Assembly: GCF_002441855.2 (NCBI RefSeq)
Contig: NZ_CP029487.1
Span: 2,976,001-3,040,000 of the forward strand
DNA from: Eubacterium maltosivorans
GTDB taxonomy: Bacteria > Bacillota > Clostridia > Eubacteriales > Eubacteriaceae
Direction: 5' to 3'
DNA length: 64,000 bases
Position numbers and translations under genes: made by a program. The notes below the pieces were generated by a model. It saw only the letters and a list, made by a program, of their open reading frames with translations. It was not told where the DNA came from and made no database searches. Shown here one piece after another: positions 26,037-39,679 of this stretch (position 1 is its first letter; each line of letters begins with the position of its first letter).

Positions 26037-27218
26037 ATGAATGAAATCCTGAACCTGGCCATCAACGAAATGGCAAACACTGAATTTGACTGCTCCTGCG
26101 GGAGACATCACAATTTCTCAATTCATGACATCGCCATCGGAAAAGGCGCGATCAAGGAACTGCCGCGTGTGGCGGAACCCTTTAAAGAAGGAAAAATCCT
26201 CATCGTTTACGATGATAACACCTATAAAGCAGCCGGTAAGGAAGCAAAACAGCTGTTAGACAACGCGGGCTTCAATGTCAAGGAATTACTGTTTGACCGT
26301 GGTGGAGAATTATTGATTCCAGACGAAAGTGTTGTCGGACGTATTCTTGAAGAACAGGAATTGGACGTCAGCCTGATGGTAGCCGTGGGTTCAGGCTCAC
26401 TTAATGACTCTGTTAAATATGTATCCTCCCGTACAAAGGTGCCTTATATCATTGTCTGCACCGCCCCCTCCATGGACGGCTATGTAGCTGATGGCGCGCC
26501 GCTGATCTGCAACGGTTATAAATATTCTTATCCGGCATGCCTTGCTTATGGCGTTGTCGGCGATACCGATATTATGAAAGAAGCGCCAATGGAATTAATC
26601 CACGCAGGCTTTGGCGATGTCGTCGGAAAAATCACCGCCCTGGCTGACTGGGATTTATCCGTTAAGGTCAATGACGAATACCGCTGCGAAACCTGCGTAG
26701 AGCTTGTACAGCGCGCATTGGATAAATGCTTTGGCCAGGCAGAAGCGTTAAAAGAACGCAATGACGAAGCGACTTTATACTTAATCGAAGCCTTAACCCT
26801 GACTGGTGTGGCCATGGGACTTGTCAATATCTCCCGTCCGGCTTCCGGCGCAGAACATATGCTGTCTCACTACTGGGAAATGGATTATATCGCAAGAGGG
26901 CTGACACCAATCCATCACGGCACACAGGTTGGTGTTGCGACACCAGTTATCGCCATGTTCTTTGAAGAAATGGCAGACCTTCTGCCAGAGGGAACCGGAG
27001 CACTGTGTCCGCCGCATAAAGAAATTGAAGAACTTCTTCGCAAAGCTGGCTGCCCGGTGACACCGAAGGATATCGGCATTGACAGAGATTTATTCCACAG
27101 AAGCCTGATCGAAGGCTACAAGGTACGTCCGCGGTATTCTGTTATGGAATTTGCAAAAGCTCACGGCCGTCTGGAAGAAATTGCAGACAAAATTACAAAT
27201 ACAATTTACGGAGAATAA
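26037..27218 (+). CDS. sn-glycerol-1-phosphate dehydrogenase-like (AraM/EgsA) enzyme
   Basis: 393-residue NAD(P)-dependent, metal-dependent dehydrogenase of the G1PDH family within the glycerol dehydrogenase/DHQ synthase superfamily. Visible are the nucleotide-binding VAVGSGSLND, TAPSMDGYV, and metal ligands likely Asp194 (GFGDVVGK), His274 or His278 (EHMLSHYW) and His294 (HHGTQVG). B. subtilis AraM makes sn-glycerol-1-phosphate from DHAP. Here it is followed by a HAD phosphatase and a glucitol-type PTS and no sorbitol-6-phosphate dehydrogenase is present, so it may instead oxidise the polyol phosphate delivered by the PTS. The specific substrate is an inference. Confidence 0.88.
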   Translation: MNEILNLAINEMANTEFDCSCGRHHNFSIHDIAIGKGAIKELPRVAEPFKEGKILIVYDDNTYKAAGKEAKQLLDNAGFNVKELLFDRGGELLIPDESVVGRILEEQELDVSLMVAVGSGSLNDSVKYVSSRTKVPYIIVCTAPSMDGYVADGAPLICNGYKYSYPACLAYGVVGDTDIMKEAPMELIHAGFGDVVGKITALADWDLSVKVNDEYRCETCVELVQRALDKCFGQAEALKERNDEATLYLIEALTLTGVAMGLVNISRPASGAEHMLSHYWEMDYIARGLTPIHHGTQVGVATPVIAMFFEEMADLLPEGTGALCPPHKEIEELLRKAGCPVTPKDIGIDRDLFHRSLIEGYKVRPRYSVMEFAKAHGRLEEIADKITNTIYGE

Positions 27219-27220
27219 GC

Positions 27221-28015
27221 ATGCGATTTGAAAAAGACCAGGCATTGAATGATGTCAAACTGTTCGTACTGGATATGGATGGCACCGTCTATTTAGGCAA
27301 CAACCTGATCGAAGGGTCTCTGGATTTCATCCATAAGGTTAAAGAAACTGGAAGAAGTTTTATCTTTTTTACCAATAACGCGTCCCGTGTGCCGTCTTTT
27401 TATAAAGACAAGCTGGCTAAAATGGGTTTGGAGGTAGAGGAAAGCGATGTTGTCACCGCTGGTGACGTCACTGCCGAATTCTTAAAAACCTATTACCCCG
27501 GCAAGCGTGTTTACCTAAACGGTACGCCGCTTTTGGAAAACAGCTTTAAGGAAAAAGGGATTAATCTGGTTGATGACGAGCCCGATGTGGCGGTTCAGAG
27601 CTTTGATACCACCCTTACCTATGAAAAACTGGATAAGATCTGCCGTTTTGTTCGTAACGGCGTACCTTTTGTAGCCACCCATATGGACACCAACTGCCCG
27701 ACAGAGGATGGTTTTATGCCGGACTGCGGCGCAATGTGCGATTTAATCACCTCGTCCACTGGCGTGAAACCGCGTTTCCTGGGCAAGCCCTTTAAGGAAA
27801 CGGTGGATATGGTGCTGGAAATTACCGGCTTCAAACGCGACGAAGTTGCCTTCGTCGGTGACCGAATCTATACGGATGTGGCAACTGGCGTTAAAAATGG
27901 CGCAAAGGGCTTCCTGGTACTTACTGGTGAAGCGGATATGCAGACTGTCGCAGAATCCGAGGTAGAACCAGACTGCATTTATGATTCTTTATATGAAATG
28001 AGCCAGTATTTGTAA
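27221..28015 (+). CDS. HAD-IIA sugar-phosphate phosphatase (NagD/AraL-like)
   Basis: 264-residue HAD-superfamily phosphatase of subfamily IIA. Motif I is VLDMDGTVYLGN with Asp18 nucleophile and Asp20, motif II FFTNNAS, Lys in LGKPF and motif IV VGDRIYTDV, all intact, with the C2-type cap between. Family members act on sugar or polyol phosphates or p-nitrophenyl phosphate. It starts two bases after the dehydrogenase; the same pairing araL-araM occurs in the B. subtilis arabinose operon. It probably relieves build-up of a phosphorylated intermediate or completes a branch pathway. Confidence 0.9.
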   Translation: MRFEKDQALNDVKLFVLDMDGTVYLGNNLIEGSLDFIHKVKETGRSFIFFTNNASRVPSFYKDKLAKMGLEVEESDVVTAGDVTAEFLKTYYPGKRVYLNGTPLLENSFKEKGINLVDDEPDVAVQSFDTTLTYEKLDKICRFVRNGVPFVATHMDTNCPTEDGFMPDCGAMCDLITSSTGVKPRFLGKPFKETVDMVLEITGFKRDEVAFVGDRIYTDVATGVKNGAKGFLVLTGEADMQTVAESEVEPDCIYDSLYEMSQYL

Positions 28016-28044
28016 AATCAGACAGGCTTGATTTAGAGAATAAA

Positions 28045-28081
28045 GGATAGTTGAAAGGCGACTGTCAGCCTTCAACTATCC
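28045..28081 (+). other. Strong intergenic hairpin between the HAD gene and gutM
   Basis: GGATAGTTGAA-GGC pairs with GCC-TTCAACTATCC (14 bp, one bulged A, 8-base loop). There is no U-run after it, so it is not a standard terminator; it may mark RNA processing or stabilise the upstream messenger. Confidence 0.7.
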
Positions 28082-28091
28082 GCTAAAAAGG

Positions 28092-28120
28092 TTGCTAATT
28101 CTATTTTATGCTGGTATAAT
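28092..28120 (+). promoter_or_regulatory. Promoter of gutM and the PTS genes
   Basis: TTGCTA at 28092-28097 and TATAAT at 28115-28120, 17-bp spacing, showing that the PTS half has its own promoter. Confidence 0.65.
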
Positions 28121-28170
28121 AACGCTTTTCAGTGTAAAATAATGGATAAAGAAAAATGGAGAGTGTCCAG

Positions 28171-28740
28171 ATGAACGATGGCTTAAAGTATTTTATTTTT
28201 CTGGCTTTTGCCATGATGGTTCTGCAAAGCTTTTTATCCTATCTTCAATATAAAAGCTACCAGAAAGCTGTGAGCGCCCTTCAGGGAAAGGGCTGGATCC
28301 TGGGCATTGGCATGCGCAAGGGGGGCTTCCATATAAAGGGCGGCGCCATTGTTGTGCTGGCCTGGAACCGGGGAACTAACCAGGTCATGGCCTGTAAAAG
28401 ACTACAGGGAATTGCCATGTGGAAGCGCTTTGAAGATGTGGACGACTATAACGGCATGACACTCAATGAAGTGCGCAAAATCGGGATCGAGGAAGATCTT
28501 GCCATCAACCCCCGGTTGCGCGAAAAAGAACCTTACAGTCCGCTTTTAGTTGATAAGCGCCGTAAAAAAGGCGCTCTCATACAGGCTATAGAAGCCATAG
28601 ACAGGCGTCTCGCAAAAGAGATGGAAAAAGAGGAACAGAAAAAGGTCGTGCAGGATGACGGATTAGAACGGCAGGAGTTACAGGCACGGCTGCGCGCAAG
28701 ACAGCGCGAAATCAGAGAAGAGCAGTCCGACAAAGGCTGA
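28171..28740 (+). CDS. GutM-like glucitol operon activator
   Basis: 189-residue GutM protein, a membrane-anchored activator of glucitol operons. One hydrophobic segment at residues about 4-22 is followed by the conserved GutM core (WILGIGMRKGGFHIKGGAIVV in outline) and a long charged coiled-coil tail. In E. coli GutM activates and GutR represses the gut operon. ATG 28171 has GGAGAG eight bases upstream; the open frame also allows ATG 28156. A 148-bp gap separates it from the PTS genes, with no gene and only a weak CCGTAACGCATACGG hairpin. Confidence 0.85.
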   Translation: MNDGLKYFIFLAFAMMVLQSFLSYLQYKSYQKAVSALQGKGWILGIGMRKGGFHIKGGAIVVLAWNRGTNQVMACKRLQGIAMWKRFEDVDDYNGMTLNEVRKIGIEEDLAINPRLREKEPYSPLLVDKRRKKGALIQAIEAIDRRLAKEMEKEEQKKVVQDDGLERQELQARLRARQREIREEQSDKG

Positions 28741-28888
28741 GGGGCCTTTCAGGGCTGTGTGAGGGGGCGGTTTATCTTCAGGTGAAGAACAAGTACAGAG
28801 AACGTGTAAACGTTGGCCGTAACGCATACGGCAGGCTTAATGGTTTTATTTATATGAGTATTTATTAATTTTTAGAAGGAGTGATTTT

Positions 28889-29461
28889 ATGGAAGCTTTA
28901 CAAACTTTCGGACAAGGCTTTATGGGTCTGTTCCAGAACGGCGCGAACTACTTTATCCAACTTTATGTCTTGCAGTTACTGCCATGGGTTATTATCATGA
29001 TAACCTTTATGCACATTCTGTTTAAACTAATCGGACTGGAACGAATCGAAAAGCTTGTCCAGTTGTGCAACAAATTTTTCTTAACCCGCTGGATTCTGTC
29101 ACCGGTAATCGCCATGGTATTCTCAGGTAACCCGATGACTTATCCCTATGCCCGTTTCTTACCAGAAAACCAGAAGGTAGCCTTCTTTGACCCTGGTATT
29201 TCTTTCTGCCACCCCGTTACCGGTTTATTCCCACACGCCAACCCAGGCGAACTTTTCGTATGGCTGGGGATTGCCAGCGGTGTCTACGTACAGGGCTTAC
29301 AGTTCGGTATCGGCATCGAATCTCTTGGTGGCTTAGCAGTGGAATACTTCCTGCTTGGGATGGTGATGGTACTGCTTCGCAGCATCTTTACCCAGGTAAT
29401 CTACAACGCTAAGTACAAAGCAAAATACGGCCATGCACAGGGCTCAGAAACGGAGGCATAA
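28889..29461 (+). CDS. srlA: PTS glucitol/sorbitol-family IIC component
   Basis: 190-residue membrane permease subunit with about four hydrophobic segments; the family signature includes NPMTYPYARFLPE and the GVYVQGLQFGIG stretch. With IIB and IIA it imports and phosphorylates a hexitol or related polyol. Length fits GutA/SrlA (about 180-190). GAAGGAGTG precedes the ATG. IIB follows after three bases. Substrate is inferred from the family only; see the operon context. Confidence 0.92.
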   Translation: MEALQTFGQGFMGLFQNGANYFIQLYVLQLLPWVIIMITFMHILFKLIGLERIEKLVQLCNKFFLTRWILSPVIAMVFSGNPMTYPYARFLPENQKVAFFDPGISFCHPVTGLFPHANPGELFVWLGIASGVYVQGLQFGIGIESLGGLAVEYFLLGMVMVLLRSIFTQVIYNAKYKAKYGHAQGSETEA

Positions 29462-29464
29462 ACC

Positions 29465-30433
29465 ATGTACAATGCAGTAAGAATTGAAAAAGGACATGGC
29501 GGATGGGGCGGACCGCTCGTTATCCAGCCAACTGAAAAGAAAAATAAAATTGTCTCCATTACTGGCGGCGGCATCGACCCGTTAACCCGCAAGATCGCAA
29601 AGCTCACCGGCGCAGAAGCCATTGACGGCTTCTCAAATGGTGTACCGGATGATGAAATGGCCTGCGTTATCATTAACTGCGGCGGTACCTTGAGATGCGG
29701 CGTATACCCCAAAAAAGGCGTTATGACCGTTAACATCACCCCGGTTGGCCAGTCTGGTCCTTTGGCGGAATTTATTAAAGAAGATATTTACGTTTCCGGC
29801 GTTGTCGAAAGCGGCATCACACCGGCAGACGGTTCAGAAGTGCCGGTTGAAGAGGACACGGCTGAAGAAGAAGTGGTTGAAGAAGCCACTCCGGCAGCAG
29901 ACGCTCCAAAAGAAAACTGGGTAGCACGCGGCGGTAAAGCCCTCGCTGGCTTTGCAACCAAATGTGTGCAGGGCGGTAAAGAAGCCATTGATATTACCAT
30001 CAAAGACATCCTTCCGTTCATGGCCTTTTATTCACTGCTCATCGGCCTCATCGAATTTTCCGGTTTAGGCGCTCTGATGGGACAATATGTTTATCCGTAT
30101 TTAGGAACCCTTCCGGGTCTTTTGATACTGGTAATTATTTGTGCACTTCCTATGATTTCTCCGCTGGTAGGTTCCGGCGCATTAATCGGCCAGGTCTTAT
30201 CCGTTTTGGTCGGCTATGGAATCATGAAAGGTGCATTCCCAGTTGTTTTAGCACTTCCGGCCCTCTTTGCCGTCGATGCTCAGGTAGGCTGTGACTTTAT
30301 CCCCGTTGGTTTATCCATGGGAGACGCCGCAAGCGATACAGTAGACATCGGGGTACCATCTGTGTTATTATCTAGATTGTTCACAGGACCGATCATGGTG
30401 CTTATCGCATATTTTGTAGCAACAATGCTCTAG
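29465..30433 (+). CDS. srlE: PTS glucitol/sorbitol-family IIB(C) component
   Basis: 322-residue protein: N-terminal IIB domain with the likely phospho-cysteine segment [15 protein letters not shown] near residues 76-90, a Glu/Pro/Ala-rich linker (residues about 120-145), and a C-terminal membrane domain with several helices. Matches GutE/SrlE layout. It sits between IIC and IIA at tight spacing in the same transcript. All hallmark regions look intact. Confidence 0.92.
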   Translation: MYNAVRIEKGHGGWGGPLVIQPTEKKNKIVSITGGGIDPLTRKIAKLTGAEAIDGFSNGVPDDEMACVIINCGGTLRCGVYPKKGVMTVNITPVGQSGPLAEFIKEDIYVSGVVESGITPADGSEVPVEEDTAEEEVVEEATPAADAPKENWVARGGKALAGFATKCVQGGKEAIDITIKDILPFMAFYSLLIGLIEFSGLGALMGQYVYPYLGTLPGLLILVIICALPMISPLVGSGALIGQVLSVLVGYGIMKGAFPVVLALPALFAVDAQVGCDFIPVGLSMGDAASDTVDIGVPSVLLSRLFTGPIMVLIAYFVATML

Positions 30434-30457
30434 AATAGATTTTAAGGAGGAAGAATC

Positions 30458-30817
30458 ATGGGATATAAATCAACCGTAACCGAAATTGGACCAATGGTGC
30501 AGGACTTTATCGGTGAAAAAATGATTATCGTCTTTAACGATAACGCACCTGCAGCCCTCAGAGAAATGGCTGTTCTCCATTCAATCGAAGAAATGGAAAA
30601 GGATATTGCCGTGAACGATATCATCGCCATTGGCGGACAAGAATTCGTGGTAACAGCTGTCGGCAGCGAAGCTAACGAAACATTCAGAACAATGGGGCAC
30701 TGTACTTTCTGCTTCAACGGAGGGGATACGGCGAAGATCCCAGGACATATCGAACTCCTTGGCGAAGGTATGCCGGAAATCACTGTAGGCTGTACCATCG
30801 AAATCATTCACACCTAA
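30458..30817 (+). CDS. srlB: PTS glucitol/sorbitol-family IIA component
   Basis: 119-residue cytoplasmic IIA protein that takes phosphate from HPr and passes it to IIB. The sequence begins YKSTVTEIGPMVQDF, and shows the family's FNDNAPAALREM and the segment MGHCTFCFNGG with a candidate phospho-acceptor His. Length is standard for GutB/SrlB. AAGGAGG precedes the start. Confidence 0.9.
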   Translation: MGYKSTVTEIGPMVQDFIGEKMIIVFNDNAPAALREMAVLHSIEEMEKDIAVNDIIAIGGQEFVVTAVGSEANETFRTMGHCTFCFNGGDTAKIPGHIELLGEGMPEITVGCTIEIIHT

Positions 30818-30835
30818 GAAAACGGAGAGGTAAAT

Positions 30836-31111
30836 ATGTATTCAAAAGAAACGGTTATTATCAACAAAACAGGTCTTCACGCAAGACCAGCGTCTGACTT
30901 TACCAAAAAAGCCAGCGGCTTTAAATCAGCCATCAATGTAAAAAATCTGGATGAGGATAAAGAAGGAAACGCAAAATCCATCATCGCAGTTATGGCAATG
31001 TGCCTGTCAAAAGGAACACGCGTTGCCGTAAGCGCAGAAGGAGAAGACGAACAGCAGGCGGTCGATACACTGATCGAGCTGATCGATTCTGGCTTCGGCG
31101 AAGAAGAGTAA
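30836..31111 (+). CDS. HPr-like phosphocarrier protein
   Basis: 91-residue HPr with the active-site TGLHARPAS (His15) and a Ser48 in NAKSIIAVMAM at the place of the regulatory Ser46. Both sites are present, so it could take part in PTS transfer and possibly in HPr-kinase regulation. It is the last gene of the PTS operon before a terminator, suggesting an HPr dedicated to this system rather than the general ptsH, which usually pairs with ptsI. Confidence 0.92.
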   Translation: MYSKETVIINKTGLHARPASDFTKKASGFKSAINVKNLDEDKEGNAKSIIAVMAMCLSKGTRVAVSAEGEDEQQAVDTLIELIDSGFGEEE

Positions 31112-31121
31112 TCTAAGAAAG

Positions 31122-31168
31122 AGGAGTGCGCGAAAGGGACGGTAAACCCCGACGTGGCACTCCTTTTT
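31122..31168 (+). terminator. Rho-independent terminator of the PTS operon
   Basis: AGGAGTGC (31122-31129) pairs with GCACTCCT (31157-31164), 27-base loop, followed by TTTTT. Confidence 0.85.
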
Positions 31169-31193
31169 TATTGTGTCAAAATTCTGGTGACGC

Positions 31194-31222
31194 TTGTTTT
31201 TTTTTTGCCTTAAGCTTATAAT
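31194..31222 (+). promoter_or_regulatory. Promoter of the aminotransferase-yhaM pair
   Basis: TTGTTT at 31194-31199 and TATAAT at 31217-31222, 17-bp spacing. Confidence 0.65.
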
Positions 31223-31264
31223 GAATACATTAATGTAAAGAATTCAAAAAGGAGTTAATATAAA

Positions 31265-32473
31265 ATGCAAATATCCAAACGCGTAATGGGGATGGGAGAA
31301 CCTGCCCTTTTAAAATATTATCCCCTGGTGGATAAAGCCGAGGCTGAAGGGAAAAAGGTTTTTTATCTGAATATCGGACAGCCCGATATTTGTACCCCGC
31401 CCAGCTTCATGAAAAAAGTCAACGAAATGAAGGAAAACGTTCTGGCCTACGCAGCTCCCGAAGGCGAGAACGCGCTGCGGGAAGAAGCCTGCAAATATTA
31501 CCAGAAATACGGCTTAACTTATCATAAAGGGGATATGCTCATCACTAACGGGGGCAGCGAAGCCCTGCTTTTTACCTTTCTGACCACCTGTAATCCCGGC
31601 GACCAGATCCTGACCCCAGAACCGCTCTACAGCATTTATAAGGAGATGGCCTCAGCCACCAGCATTGACTTAAGAGGTATCAAAACCTATGCCGAAGAAG
31701 GCTTTGCCCTGCCGGACAGAGAAACCATCGAGGCCGCCATTACACCATCGACCAAAGCCATTCTGATCACCAATCCCGGCAATCCAACCGGCAAAGTGTT
31801 CAGCAGAGAAGAAATCGAACGCGTGCGGGATATCGCTCTTGCCCATGACCTTTACGTTATTGCTGATGAAGTTTACCGCGAATTTATTTATGACGGGTTA
31901 GAATATGTAAGCCCCGGCCATTATCCAGAGCTGGACCAGAACTGTATCATTATCGACAGCATTTCAAAGCGATACAGTGCCTGCGGCGCGCGCATTGGTT
32001 TTATCCTGTCAAAAAATCACGCGTTCATGAACCAGATAAAAAAACTCTGCCAGATGCGTCTAGCTGTTTCCAGCGTCGACCAGCTTGGCGCCGCTGAGCT
32101 TTTTAAGCTGGACACCAGCTTTTTTGACGATGTGCTCAAAGAGTACACGCACCGGCGTGATATCGTCTATGACTGCCTGAAAACCATCGATGGTGTGGTC
32201 TGTAAAAAGCCGACAGGAGCATTTTATTATGTTGCCAAGCTTCCGACAAAGGATGCCTGCGACTTTATTGAATGGATGATCACAGATTTTGATTACGAGG
32301 GAAAAACCGTGCTGTTGTCTCCAGCCAACGATTTTTATATTCATCCCGAGGATGGTGCGGATGAGGTGCGTATTGCCTATGTTTTAAAGGATACGGATAT
32401 GGCTGCTGCCGTGGAAACCCTGAAACAGGGACTCAATACCTATAAAGAAAAATTCCCGGAACGCTGCAAATAG
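31265..32473 (+). CDS. Class I/II PLP-dependent aminotransferase
   Basis: 402-residue fold-type I aminotransferase. PLP-site motifs: TNGGSEALLFT, NPGNPTGKVFS, VIADEVYREF, and the Schiff-base lysine in DSISKRYSACGARIG. Typical substrates are aspartate, alanine or branched/aromatic amino acids with 2-oxoglutarate; specificity cannot be told. Starts with a good GGAG ribosome site; yhaM follows nine bases after its stop. Confidence 0.92.
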   Translation: MQISKRVMGMGEPALLKYYPLVDKAEAEGKKVFYLNIGQPDICTPPSFMKKVNEMKENVLAYAAPEGENALREEACKYYQKYGLTYHKGDMLITNGGSEALLFTFLTTCNPGDQILTPEPLYSIYKEMASATSIDLRGIKTYAEEGFALPDRETIEAAITPSTKAILITNPGNPTGKVFSREEIERVRDIALAHDLYVIADEVYREFIYDGLEYVSPGHYPELDQNCIIIDSISKRYSACGARIGFILSKNHAFMNQIKKLCQMRLAVSSVDQLGAAELFKLDTSFFDDVLKEYTHRRDIVYDCLKTIDGVVCKKPTGAFYYVAKLPTKDACDFIEWMITDFDYEGKTVLLSPANDFYIHPEDGADEVRIAYVLKDTDMAAAVETLKQGLNTYKEKFPERCK

Positions 32474-32482
32474 GAGAAAAAA

Positions 32483-33427
32483 ATGGAAATAAAAAATTTA
32501 CAAAAGGGTCAGCCGTTTTTAGGCTACCTCTTTATCAAATCCCAGGTAACCAAAACCGCTGCCAACGGCAGCCGCTATTTTAATATGAAGCTCACAGACA
32601 CCAATTTTGACGAAATTGACGGAAAAATGTGGGATGTCAAAGAAGCCGATGAGGAAGAATTCATCACCGGTAAGCTTGTGAAAATCAAGGGTGCTGTTCA
32701 GGAATACAACGGCCATCTCCAGCTTATTGCCAACCGCATGCGGCTGGCTAACGAGGGCGATGATGTCAACATCGATGATTTTGTGGAGTGTGCCCCCAAA
32801 AACACCAATGATATGATTAAAGAAATCAACACAACCATTGACGCCTTTACAAATGAAGACATTAAGAAGCTGACCAAAGCGATCTTTGAAGATAAGACCA
32901 GTATATTGTCTTACTTTCCGGCGGCCAAGTCCAATCATCATGCCTTAAAGGGCGGGCTGCTTTATCACACCTATTCCATGCTGCAAATTGGAAAAAGTCT
33001 GACACCACTCTACCCGTTTCTTAACGCAGATTTACTGTATTCAGGTATTATTCTGCACGATATCGGCAAGATTACCGAGATGGAATCCGATGAAAACGGC
33101 TCTGTCAGCGATTATACCGAAGAAGGCAAGCTGTTAGGACATATCGTTACAGAAATCGTGGAAATCGACCAATACGGACAAAAACTTGGCATCAGCGAGG
33201 AAGTCCTACTGCTTTTAAAGCATATGATTCTTTCGCATCATTATGAAGCCGAATACGGAAGCCCTAAAAAACCGATGTTTCCAGAAGCCGAGCTGCTTCA
33301 CCATATCGACATCATTGACGCCCGCATGAATACCATGGAAAAAATTCAGAACAGTATAGAGCCAGGCGCCTTCTCTGAAAAGATCTGGGGATTGGACGGT
33401 ATCCAGCTTTACCGGAGCAAATTATAA
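32483..33427 (+). CDS. yhaM: YhaM-like 3'-5' exoribonuclease (OB fold plus HD domain)
   Basis: 314-residue protein with an N-terminal OB-fold (residues about 1-95) and a C-terminal HD phosphohydrolase domain with GGLLYHTYS, ILHDIGKI and LSHHYEAEYG metal-binding histidines. This matches YhaM, which trims RNA 3' ends, and in some species ssDNA. Length is near the B. subtilis protein. Co-transcribed with the aminotransferase; ends at a strong terminator. Confidence 0.92.
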   Translation: MEIKNLQKGQPFLGYLFIKSQVTKTAANGSRYFNMKLTDTNFDEIDGKMWDVKEADEEEFITGKLVKIKGAVQEYNGHLQLIANRMRLANEGDDVNIDDFVECAPKNTNDMIKEINTTIDAFTNEDIKKLTKAIFEDKTSILSYFPAAKSNHHALKGGLLYHTYSMLQIGKSLTPLYPFLNADLLYSGIILHDIGKITEMESDENGSVSDYTEEGKLLGHIVTEIVEIDQYGQKLGISEEVLLLLKHMILSHHYEAEYGSPKKPMFPEAELLHHIDIIDARMNTMEKIQNSIEPGAFSEKIWGLDGIQLYRSKL

Positions 33428-33449
33428 GCTCTATATAATGTAGAAAAAA

Positions 33450-33476
33450 GCAGACGCCATCGAGCGTCTGCTTTTT
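33450..33476 (+). terminator. Rho-independent terminator after yhaM
   Basis: GCAGACGC/GCGTCTGC stem (6-base loop) followed by TTTTT. Confidence 0.93.
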
Positions 33477-33531
33477 AAAATGTCCAAGTTAAAATAAAAA
33501 CAAAAAAGATAAAAATAAATGTTAAAAGCGC

Positions 33532-33560
33532 TTGACAAAGGGTAAAGAACGGGGTATACT
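33532..33560 (+). promoter_or_regulatory. rrn promoter P1
   Basis: TTGACA at 33532-33537, TATACT at 33555-33560, exactly 17 bp apart. Confidence 0.88.
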
Positions 33561-33645
33561 AATTAAGCTGTCTCGGAGAGCACAGCACCGCAGGGCTTTC
33601 AGTCCAGCACTTGAGAAAATTTAAAAAATAAATTTTAAAAAGTGC

Positions 33646-33674
33646 TTGACAGAATAAGAACGACGCGGTATAAT
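33646..33674 (+). promoter_or_regulatory. rrn promoter P2
   Basis: TTGACA at 33646-33651, TATAAT at 33669-33674, 17 bp apart; perfect consensus. Region 33675-33986 is the untranslated leader of the rRNA precursor. Confidence 0.92.
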
Positions 33675-33847
33675 AAAGAAGTTCGCTTGAGAAAGTCGAA
33701 CATAAACTTAAAATTTTCTGAAGAGAATCAGCGGAGTGCAAGGCGCACGTTTGAACGCGTGAGGGAGCATACCGATGTATGTGACCGAACAAGAGAAAAC
33801 GGGCAACGCAGCAATCGGATGATTGTCGAAAGAAAAAAAGGGTCATA

Positions 33848-33866
33848 GAAAAGAGAATAGTACCAT
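33848..33866 (+). other. 5' arm of the 16S rRNA processing stem
   Basis: GAAAAGAGAATAGTACCAT can pair over 18 bases with ATGGTACTATTTTCTTTT at 35528-35545 just past the 16S end (one G-U). Such long stems bring the 16S ends together and are cut by RNase III. Confidence 0.8.
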
Positions 33867-33986
33867 AAAACCTGAAATTCCAGCTGATGGAAATCAGCAA
33901 AGGATAAAAAACGCAAGTGCGATGAACACTTCAAAAAAATCATCACATGAACCAGATCAAGAAGCCGAAAGGCAAACGATAAACTT

Positions 33987-38577
<4,591 letters not shown>

Positions 38578-38596
38578 CATCAAGACATTTTGAAAA

Positions 38597-38627
38597 ACTC
38601 TTTTCCTTTATGTTGTTTTGAGTGACC
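38597..38627 (+). other. 3' arm of the 23S rRNA processing stem
   Basis: Sequence from ACTCTTTTCC to GAGTGACC pairs with 35568-35599 over about 30 bases with few mismatches, enclosing 23S. Confidence 0.78.
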
Positions 38628-38788
38628 AACACTTTTGTCCAAAGCATGAAAGGCTTTGGTATGCAGCTGAGCGCAAGCGAAGCAAAGGTACAAAAGCGAA
38701 CGCATTTTTCAAAGAAAAGCATCTTGAACAGATAGGAAGCTTTGTTTTGAAAAATACGATCCTTATAACTGAATAAAAACACAAGATT

Positions 38789-38908
38789 GATCTCGTGATG
38801 ATGGCGAAGGGGAAACACCTGTTAACATACCGAACACAGAAGTAAAGTCCTTCAGCGCTGAAAGTACTTGGTGGGCAACTGCCTGGGAGGATAGGACATC
38901 GCGGGGTC
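38789..38908 (+). rRNA. 5S ribosomal RNA
   Basis: About 120 nt. The 5' end GATCTCGTGATG pairs with the 3' end CATCGCGGGGTC (with G-U pairs), and the inside has CCGAACACAGAAGTAAAG and the TGGTGGGCAACTGCCTGGGAGG loop region. TCTTTTTTTATTTT directly after it ends the operon. Confidence 0.93.
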
Positions 38909-38993
38909 TTTTTTTATTTTAGATTTCTTCAATAAAAAAGTTCTATAATAAGATCAGGTGAAGTCTTTTTTAGTTAATATAAAGGAGATGATT

Positions 38994-39662
38994 ATGATGC
39001 TGTTGTGGGAAATGGAATTATTTGCTCGAGTGGTTGTTGCAGGGATATGCGGCGCTGTCATTGGTTATGAACGGCAAAACCGCTTGAAGGAAGCGGGGAT
39101 AAGAACACATCTGATCGTCGCTCTGGGGGCGGCGTTGATGATGGTTGTTTCAAAATATGGCTTTTCAGATATTATCGGGCAGGATGGTGTTGCGCTGGAT
39201 CCTTCACGAATCGCAGCACAGATCGTCACCGGTGTTGGTTTTTTGGGCGCAGGGATTATTTTTGTACATAAGCAGTCTGTCAGCGGACTGACGACAGCAG
39301 CTGGAATTTGGGCGACCTCGGGCATTGGTATGGCTATTGGTGCCGGACTTTACTTTATTGGAGTGGCATCGGCTTTGTTGATTATTCTTCTTCAGATTAT
39401 TTTGCATAAGAATTTCCGGTGGCTTAACGTTTATGTTGGCGAGATGATCCATGTGCATCTGGTACCGGATGAAGCAGCTCTGGAGCGTTTTAAAGAAAAA
39501 ATCACCAGAGAATGCGTGGAAATTATTAATTTTAAAATCAAGCGGAATGCGGAAGATTGTATTTCCATGGAGCTTTATGTAAAGCTGCCTGAAAATTATC
39601 AGACAGAACAGCTGCTGACGCTGTTTAAGGACGACCCGGACATTATCAGCATTGAATTATAG
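38994..39662 (+). CDS. MgtC/SapB-family membrane protein
   Basis: 222-residue protein with five hydrophobic segments in the first ~150 residues, containing the MgtC signature (GAVIGYERQNRLKEAGIRTH, then VTGVGFLGAGIIF, GLTTAAGIWATSGIG), and a soluble ACT-like C-terminal domain. The family is linked to survival at low magnesium, acid or phosphate stress, partly by modulating the F-type ATP synthase. AAGGAG at 38982-38987 points to ATG 38994 or 38997; the frame also has a GTG at 38958. Confidence 0.88.
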   Translation: MMLLWEMELFARVVVAGICGAVIGYERQNRLKEAGIRTHLIVALGAALMMVVSKYGFSDIIGQDGVALDPSRIAAQIVTGVGFLGAGIIFVHKQSVSGLTTAAGIWATSGIGMAIGAGLYFIGVASALLIILLQIILHKNFRWLNVYVGEMIHVHLVPDEAALERFKEKITRECVEIINFKIKRNAEDCISMELYVKLPENYQTEQLLTLFKDDPDIISIEL

Positions 39663-39679
39663 AAGAAAAAAGCAAAGAA

